From: Candidatus Adiutrix sp.
GTDB taxonomy: Bacteria; Desulfobacterota; Desulfarculia; Adiutricales; Adiutricaceae
Direction of reading: 5' to 3'
Length of the DNA: 5,985 nucleotides
Assembly (NCBI GenBank): GCA_031273445.1
Contig: JAISRV010000311.1
Location: 1-5,985, forward strand
The first letter of the stretch is position 1; the number at the start of each line of letters is the position of its first letter. The notes beneath the pieces are model-generated. The model did no database searches. It was given only the letters and a program-made list of their open reading frames with translations, and had not been told where the DNA came from. Both the position numbers and the translations under genes were made by a program. Shown here piece after piece: positions 1 through 3,561 of this stretch.

Positions 1-303
1 GGCTATCGACAATATCTGTTGATATGACTCAGGGAAGCAGCGTTTGAGATCATCGGTCAAGCCGATTTTATCTCCGATGGCGTCAAACAGCAAGGTCGCC
101 CCGCAGAAGGAGCGTGATAGGTCCTGGGGAGGCTTTTTATTCCTGGCATCCGTAGGGACGATCAAGCCTGTCTCAGGATCAAGCTTGCCGATCAACTTGC
201 GCTTGGCGCGAGATTGCTTTTTTTCTTTATCCCAAAAGGAGGTGGATTCATAGGCGTAAGTGACGCCGATTCGCTTGTCGGTTTGGAAGATAATTGTAGA
301 CAT
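1..303 (-). CDS. Transposase N-terminal part, IS4/IS1634-like (cut by window edge)
   Basis: The reading frame is open from an ATG at 303 down to base 1, giving 101 residues of a longer protein. It contains YESTSFWDKEKKQSRAKRK (residues 18-36), then IGKLDPETG (38-46), GATLLFDAIGDKIG (68-81) and CFPESYQQILSIA (89-101). This order (WDKEKKQ...R.K..IGK.DP.TG, then a G.T.LFD.IG..G block and a CFP...ILS.A block) is what I recognise from the N-terminus of large DDE transposases annotated as IS4 family/IS1634 type, which catalyse cut-and-paste movement of their element. The DDE catalytic core lies outside the window, so activity cannot be judged. The ATG at 303 is preferred because GAAGTG sits just upstream. 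An in-frame ATG at 318 would add five residues (MKEVT) but has no ribosome site and lies almost at the predicted transcription start. The gene points away from all other genes here. The family call is from memory of the motif pattern; the exact IS group is uncertain. Confidence 0.8.
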   Translation of the reverse strand, partial: MSTIIFQTDKRIGVTYAYESTSFWDKEKKQSRAKRKLIGKLDPETGLIVPTDARNKKPPQDLSRSFCGATLLFDAIGDKIGLTDDLKRCFPESYQQILSIA

Positions 304-319
304 GGTCACTTCTTTCATG

Positions 320-342
320 GTTATGTTAATATATCACATAAC
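320..342. repeat. Inverted repeat over the transposase -10 box
   Basis: GTTATGT (320-326) and ACATAAC (336-342) are perfect 7-base reverse complements around a 9-base AT-rich centre. The repeat covers the whole extended -10 and the predicted start of the transposase transcript, which is where a repressor would have to bind to shut the promoter off. It could equally be a weak hairpin at the transcript start or a chance palindrome in AT-rich DNA. Confidence 0.4.
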
Positions 343-356
343 TATGAAAAAGGCAA
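328..356 (-). promoter_or_regulatory. Promoter of the transposase gene
   Basis: Read on the minus strand, TTGCCT (356-351, four of six matches to the -35 consensus) is followed by exactly 17 bases and then TATATT (333-328, five of six matches to the -10). TGA directly before the -10 makes it an extended -10. Transcription would begin near 321, giving a leader of about 18 bases before the ATG at 303. Spacing and both boxes fit a sigma70-type promoter. Confidence 0.55.
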
Positions 357-532
357 GCAAATTCTTAAAAATCTGCCGATATTATTATATTTTTAACCTA
401 AACTCGTTATGGTTTTCCGGGAAGCCAGGTGACAAAGGGCAACGGGACCACATACGTGTACTGGCAGGTATCGCAGAGGAAAAGTCAACGAGAAAATATC
501 ATTAATCTCTCTTTATTACAATAATCATCGGT

Positions 533-605
533 ATAATTTTTCGGGAATGGAGGATTCAAGGTGACTAAAAATTTAACTGTCGTCCGCATAAAAATAATGT
601 ATAAT
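533..605 (+). promoter_or_regulatory. Candidate promoters of the zinc-ribbon gene (two -10 boxes)
   Basis: Two perfect TATAAT hexamers lie upstream of the zinc-ribbon gene, at 533-538 and 600-605. The second has CTGTCG (577-582) 17 bases upstream, matching only three of six -35 positions. The first has no convincing -35. Starting near 545, a transcript from the first box would include the GGAGG and GTG of the leader frame at 561. Starting near 612, one from the second box would begin inside that frame and carry only the GAGGT of the main gene. The surrounding DNA is AT-rich, so one or both boxes may be chance. Confidence 0.35.
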
Positions 606-650
606 AGGAACATTCGCATTTTATCAACAGACCCATATGAGGTATTTTGA
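561..650 (+). CDS. Possible 29-codon leader ORF coupled to the zinc-ribbon gene
   Basis: A GTG at 561 is preceded by a full GGAGG (549-553) at seven-base spacing and opens a 29-residue frame, starting VTKNLTVVRIKI and ending STDPYEVF. Its TGA stop (648-650) shares one base with the ATG of the downstream gene (650-652), the TGATG arrangement typical of translational coupling. Against it: several ATA, TTA and AGG codons unlike the GC-rich neighbours, no recognisable protein, a TATAAT box inside it, and a separate ribosome site for the downstream gene. The peptide is basic in the middle and has no clear membrane segment. It may be a real leader or a coincidence of a good Shine-Dalgarno and a short frame. 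Confidence 0.25.
   Translation: MTKNLTVVRIKIMYNRNIRILSTDPYEVF
638..643 (+). promoter_or_regulatory. Ribosome binding site fixing the zinc-ribbon gene start
   Basis: TGAGGT lies six bases before the ATG at 650. An in-frame TTG at 647 would leave only three bases of spacing, so ATG 650 is the better start. Confidence 0.6.
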
Positions 651-1411
651 TGAAAATAAAAACGAGATGTGAACATTGCGGCGCGGTTTACGCTATGGCC
701 CCTGAGTTTGTCGGGCGAACCGCCGTTTGTAAAAAATGCCACAACAAGTTTGCCATGATCGTTTTTGAAAACGAGGTTCGCCCGCCGGCCGGAACTTCGC
801 TCCAGCCGGAAAGGAGCCTCAGACAAGGCGGGTTTCAGCCGCCAGGCAATCGCCAGGCGCCTTCGCAGGGCGACTTAAGACAGAAGCCAGGCTGGCAGGC
901 GCCGGCTGCTCCTATGGGACAAGGGGCCGGCTCCCAAGGCGATTTTGCTCAACAGATGGCCAGGCAACAAAACCGGGCGGGTGGTTACGAGCCGCCTCAG
1001 GGCAATTTTGCCCGGCAGCCCGACGGGCGCCAGCCCCAGGGGCCGGACGGCTTTGATCAGGCCGCTTTTCCAAGGAATGCGGGGCCGGCGGCCCGACCTC
1101 CGGCTGGAATGGCCGCCCAGATTTTCACTTGCAAAAAATGCGGCTATACGGCGGAAATTCCGCCCGTAAGCAAAAGCATGAAGGTCAAATGCCAGAACTG
1201 CGGCGCCAAGACGACGGTCAAGCCGCTTCCGAAAGCTCAGGCCGCTAAAGGCTCAAAACCTCGGAAAGAATCTGGCGCCTCCGGCGGAGGGCCGCCGAAG
1301 ATATTGTTTCTGCTTCTGTTTATCATAATCATTGCGGCGCTGGTTCTTTTCGTGGGGCCGGCCATATTGCCCGGAGGGTTTCCCGATCTGCTTTCAAGCA
1401 TTTTGCCCTAA
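650..1411 (+). CDS. Double zinc-ribbon protein with C-terminal membrane helix, function unknown
   Basis: The protein has 253 residues. The first zinc ribbon is CEHC (7-10) with CKKC (27-30), in a context like the MJ0042-type N-terminal zinc-ribbon. A low-complexity linker rich in Gly, Pro, Gln and Arg (about 45-155) carries QGDLRQ (73-78), QGDFAQ (96-101) and QGNFAR (117-122). The second ribbon is CKKC (161-164) with CQNC (181-184). A basic stretch (about 191-206) precedes one strongly hydrophobic helix (about 217-240, LLLFIIIIAALVLFV) and a 13-residue tail. There is no signal peptide. By the positive-inside rule the ribbons and linker should face the cytoplasm, with the protein tail-anchored in the inner membrane. 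Paired ribbons suggest binding to protein, RNA or DNA rather than catalysis; no enzyme domain is visible. The next gene follows after 112 bases without a clear terminator, so co-transcription is possible but unproven. No specific role can be assigned. Confidence 0.85.
   Translation: MKIKTRCEHCGAVYAMAPEFVGRTAVCKKCHNKFAMIVFENEVRPPAGTSLQPERSLRQGGFQPPGNRQAPSQGDLRQKPGWQAPAAPMGQGAGSQGDFAQQMARQQNRAGGYEPPQGNFARQPDGRQPQGPDGFDQAAFPRNAGPAARPPAGMAAQIFTCKKCGYTAEIPPVSKSMKVKCQNCGAKTTVKPLPKAQAAKGSKPRKESGASGGGPPKILFLLLFIIIIAALVLFVGPAILPGGFPDLLSSILP
786..1117 (+). repeat. Low-complexity Gly/Pro/Gln linker with QG[DN] repeats
   Basis: The linker of the zinc-ribbon protein repeats a short unit (Q-G-D/N-L/F-x-Q/R) at residues 73, 96 and 117, about 21-23 residues apart. 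Related GGF and GNRQ pieces lie before the first copy. The spacing suggests decayed tandem duplication of a unit of about 22 codons. It is probably a disordered spacer between the two ribbons. Confidence 0.5.
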
Positions 1412-1523
1412 AAGCCCAGCCAGTTCACGAGCCGGCTTTCGGCTGAAAACATAATGCCGCTTTCGCGCCTGGCCGGTCAAAAATAAACCAGCGCGGCCGA
1501 CCGCCGCCGAGAGGAGTGGGGGG

Positions 1524-2894
1524 ATGAAAATTCTGGTCATAGGCGGCGACGCGGCCGGCATGAGCGCCGCCAGCCAGATACGACGACGCCAGCCGTCCTG
1601 GACGGTGGAAGTGTTCGAAATGGGCCAACGCGTTTCCTGCGCGCTGTGCGGAAGCCCTTATTTCATCAGCGGCCTGATCAAAGACATTGAGCGCCTGGTT
1701 GCCGTCACGCCCGAGCGCTTTGAAAAAGAGCGCGGCATAAAGATTCGTTTGCGCCATGAAGTTACGGCCATACATCCGGCCCGGAAAAGCCTGACCGTCA
1801 GAAATCTCGACAGCGGCCAGAGTCGGGAAGAAAATTACGACCGACTGGTCATGGCCACGGGGGCCGAGGCGATTGAACCCAAAGGCCTGGAAGCGGGGCC
1901 GGCGGGGCTGTTTTATTTGCGCAGCCTGGCCGACGCCGAGCGCCTCCGCGAAGCGGCTTTGGGCGCCAAAAGCGCGGCGGTGGTCGGCGCCGGCTACCTC
2001 GGTCTTGAAATTACAGAGGCTTTGGTCCGCGCCGGCTTGTCGGTGACGCTGCTGGGGCGCCGACCCGCGCCCTCCTTTGAAACGGAACTGCAAAACATGG
2101 CTCAAATGGCTCTGGCCCGACCGGAGGTGACTTTCAGACCGGGCCTGGAGGCCGTCGGTCTTGCCCGGGCGGCTGAGGGCGGCCTTGAAGTCGCCGTCAG
2201 CCAAGGTCGGCCCGTGCGTGCCGACCTGGCGGTTGTGGGCGCGGGCCTACGCCCGCGTTCGGGCTTGGCCGCAGCCGCCGGGCTTGCCCTGGGCGACCGC
2301 GGGGCGGTCGCCGTAGACCGCTGTCAGCGCACTTCCAACCCCTTTATTTATGCCGCCGGCGACTGCGCCGAATCATATCACCTTGTTTCCAAAAAAGGCG
2401 CCTACATCCCCCTGGCCCTGGGCGCCAACCGCCAGGGGAAGACCGCCGGCCTCAACATCAGCGGACTGCGGGAAAAGTCGCCCGGAGTCCTGGGCACTTC
2501 CATCATGAAAGTCTTCGATCTGGCGCTGGCCGGAACCGGCCTGGGCCTGGAAGCGGCCAGGCGGGCCGGCTTCCCCTACGCCGTCAAGACCGTGGTCAGG
2601 CAGCCGTCCAAGCCGGACTACTACCCGGGCGGCTCGGAAGTCGTCTGCGTCGTGATTCACGACCCCATAACCGGCCGTCTTCTGGGCGGGCAACTGGGCG
2701 GAACGGTCGACGGCGTGGGGCAGCGCATCAATACTCTGGCCGCCGCCCTGACCGCGGGCATGACGGTCAAAGAAGCGGCCGGGATTGACGCGGCCTACGC
2801 CCCGCCTTTTGCCCCGGTGCACGATCCTGTGATCATAGCCTGCGAGATCGCTTCGAAAAACAGCGGATCAGGCGGCGGGACGCGCCGTTCATAA
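1524..2894 (+). CDS. FAD/NAD(P)H disulfide reductase, CoA-disulfide reductase/NADH oxidase type
   Basis: The enzyme is complete, 456 residues, about the usual length for single-domain members. An N-terminal FAD fold has IGGDAAGMSAA (6-16). The redox cysteine is Cys42 in CALCGSPYFISG, where relatives commonly read CGLPYxI. ATGA (111-114) and the NAD(P)H-binding GAGYLGLE (155-162) follow, then the second FAD motif YAAGDCAE (276-283). The C-terminal dimer domain holds YYPGG (366-370) and AYAPPFAPVHDP (424-435), where the partner tyrosines of CoA-disulfide reductases lie. Relatives use NAD(P)H to reduce CoA disulfide, CoA persulfide/polysulfide or oxygen; sequence alone does not separate these. 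No rhodanese domain is fused. No signal or membrane segment is seen, so it is cytoplasmic. Cys39 is extra and makes a CxxC with Cys42. AGGAG (1512-1516) seven bases before the ATG supports the start. The preceding gap has only a poor promoter match (CATAAT at 1450-1455). The last 12 or so residues are Gly/Ser/Arg-rich and probably disordered. Confidence 0.92.
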   Translation: MKILVIGGDAAGMSAASQIRRRQPSWTVEVFEMGQRVSCALCGSPYFISGLIKDIERLVAVTPERFEKERGIKIRLRHEVTAIHPARKSLTVRNLDSGQSREENYDRLVMATGAEAIEPKGLEAGPAGLFYLRSLADAERLREAALGAKSAAVVGAGYLGLEITEALVRAGLSVTLLGRRPAPSFETELQNMAQMALARPEVTFRPGLEAVGLARAAEGGLEVAVSQGRPVRADLAVVGAGLRPRSGLAAAAGLALGDRGAVAVDRCQRTSNPFIYAAGDCAESYHLVSKKGAYIPLALGANRQGKTAGLNISGLREKSPGVLGTSIMKVFDLALAGTGLGLEAARRAGFPYAVKTVVRQPSKPDYYPGGSEVVCVVIHDPITGRLLGGQLGGTVDGVGQRINTLAAALTAGMTVKEAAGIDAAYAPPFAPVHDPVIIACEIASKNSGSGGGTRRS

Positions 2895-2960
2895 AATATC
2901 GCCGCTCCTGTAGAGTTCGCCAAGACCCCGCGAAACATCCGCCTCCCTTGAAATTTAGCC

Positions 2961-3016
2961 GTTTATTTTATATATTGTTATGTATTAATTAATATCATGT
3001 GATATAATATATTGTA
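2961..3016. repeat. AT-rich palindromic island before the HIT gene
   Basis: About 55 bases are almost free of G and C inside GC-rich DNA. They contain a perfect 12-base palindrome TATTAATTAATA (2983-2994), the inverted repeat ATATCA-TG-TGATAT (2992-3005), the 8-base palindrome AATATATT (3006-3013), and TATATTGT twice (2971-2978, 3008-3015). The island overlaps the extended -10 promoter, so it may combine promoter and operator. AT-rich DNA makes short palindromes likely by chance, but the 12-base and 6+6 cases are adjacent and lie directly over the promoter. Confidence 0.45.
3000..3008 (+). promoter_or_regulatory. Extended -10 promoter for the HIT-mutS unit
   Basis: TGATATAAT is a perfect TATAAT hexamer (3003-3008) with the TGn extension. 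No good -35 lies at 16-18 bases, which extended -10 promoters can tolerate. Transcription would start near 3015, giving a leader of about 58 bases before the ATG at 3073. It is the only credible promoter between the flavoenzyme and mutS. Confidence 0.55.
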
Positions 3017-3072
3017 TCTACTGTTCATGATGCCGACCGCATAAAGCGCGCGAAACCGGGCGGGGAAAAACA

Positions 3073-3561
3073 ATGGAAGTGATCTGGGCGCCTTGGCGCA
3101 TGTCTTATATAAAAAAGGCAGGCGATAAAGGCGGCGGCTGTTTTTTATGTCTGGAGGAGGGGCGCCGCGGCCCCGACCGCGACCGCCTGGTGCTTTACAG
3201 CGATGAGACGGTGCTGGTCATGCTGAACCTCTATCCTTACACCAATGGCCATCTTATGGTCGCGCCGCGCCGCCATGTGCCCAGCCTCGCCGCGGCCAGC
3301 GCCGCCGAAAGAACGGCCCTGATAGAATGGGTCGCCCGCGCCTCCCGGATACTGTCCGAAGTCATGGCGCCTTCCGGTTTCAACATGGGCATAAACCAGG
3401 GCCGCGTCTCCGGCGGAAGCGTGGAAGAGCACCTGCACTTTCACGTCACTCCCCGCTATCTCGGCGACAGCAACTACATGGCGGTCATCGGCGAGACCAG
3501 GGTGATTTCGGAACATATTCTGAGCACCTATGACCGGTTGGCGGGTCGCTTCAATGACTGA
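3073..3561 (+). CDS. HIT-family protein, Ap4A phosphorylase-like
   Basis: The protein has 162 residues and is complete. The opening MEVIWAPWRMSYIKK followed by CFLC (23-26) is typical of bacterial HIT proteins annotated as diadenosine tetraphosphate phosphorylase or HIT hydrolase. The core has NLYPYTNGHLMVAPRRH (52-68) and NMGINQG (104-110). The histidine triad is HLHFHVTPRY (120-129), with His120, His122 and His124; the middle one (His122) is the expected nucleophile. It ends with GDSNYMAVIGETRV (131-144). Cys23, Cys26, His68 and His120 could bind zinc, as in related HIT proteins. Family members cleave or phosphorolyse Ap4A and other nucleoside phosphates in the cytosol; the exact substrate is not readable from sequence. 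SGGS (113-116) replaces the glycine/alanine-rich loop common before the triad, and Tyr129 stands where Trp is usual. The start has GGGGA (3062-3066) upstream. The 3' end overlaps mutS by 8 bases, so the two are probably translated together. Confidence 0.88.
   Translation: MEVIWAPWRMSYIKKAGDKGGGCFLCLEEGRRGPDRDRLVLYSDETVLVMLNLYPYTNGHLMVAPRRHVPSLAAASAAERTALIEWVARASRILSEVMAPSGFNMGINQGRVSGGSVEEHLHFHVTPRYLGDSNYMAVIGETRVISEHILSTYDRLAGRFND

Larger units (their letters stand above)
1..480 (-). mobile_element. Insertion-sequence end, boundary uncertain
   Basis: The transposase start at 303 implies that the promoter-proximal end of an insertion sequence lies a short distance to its right. Composition changes from AT-rich (about 320-405) to a small GC-richer patch (about 405-480) and back to AT-rich, so the terminus could lie in or near that patch. 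No terminal inverted repeat or target duplication can be assigned because the other end of the element is outside the window. The right limit given is only a guess. Confidence 0.4.
319..649. other. Intergenic stretch between transposase and zinc-ribbon gene
   Basis: This is about 330 bases without a well-supported gene, bounded by divergent genes. It holds the transposase promoter and palindrome (320-356), a GC-richer patch (about 405-480) and an AT-rich part (480-650) with two perfect TATAAT hexamers at 533-538 and 600-605. The short frames that cross it use codons unlike the genes around it, have no ribosome sites and match nothing I know. The one exception worth listing is the small leader frame at 561-650. 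I see no hairpin with a T-tract and no tRNA-like fold. Confidence 0.6.

Noticed and set aside
405..480. GC-richer patch with inverted TTTTCC/GGAAAA and GCCAG/CTGGC as an IS terminal repeat or RNA element
   Set aside because: The paired pieces are short and far apart, and the other IS end is not in the window for comparison, so no specific element can be claimed.
44..505. Plus-strand short frames across the transposase and the adjacent gap (starts at 44, 214 and 260)
   Set aside because: The first two are antisense to the transposase frame. The third runs into the gap with no ribosome site and no recognisable protein.
485..826. A minus-strand frame of 113 codons overlapping the zinc-ribbon start and its upstream region
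   Set aside because: It crosses the first zinc ribbon antisense, matches no family I recognise, and I judged it weaker than the sense gene with its clear cysteine pattern.
1430..1444. Hairpin AGCCG-GCTTT-CGGCT after the zinc-ribbon gene as a terminator
   Set aside because: The stem is only five pairs and is followed by GAAAAC rather than a T-run; not a credible rho-independent terminator.
1425..2204. A 259-codon minus-strand frame over the flavoenzyme and upstream gap
   Set aside because: It is antisense to the conserved FAD and NAD(P)H motifs and has no recognisable domain; a codon-bias shadow.
2873..2934. Hairpins CGGCG/CGCCG (2873-2887) and TTCGC/GCGAA (2916-2934) at the end of the flavoenzyme gene as terminators
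   Set aside because: Both have five-pair stems without a T-tract, and the first is inside the coding region.
2961..3016. AT-rich island as a replication origin or att site
   Set aside because: No DnaA-box cluster, no adjacent replication or integrase gene and no tRNA; a promoter/operator explains it better.
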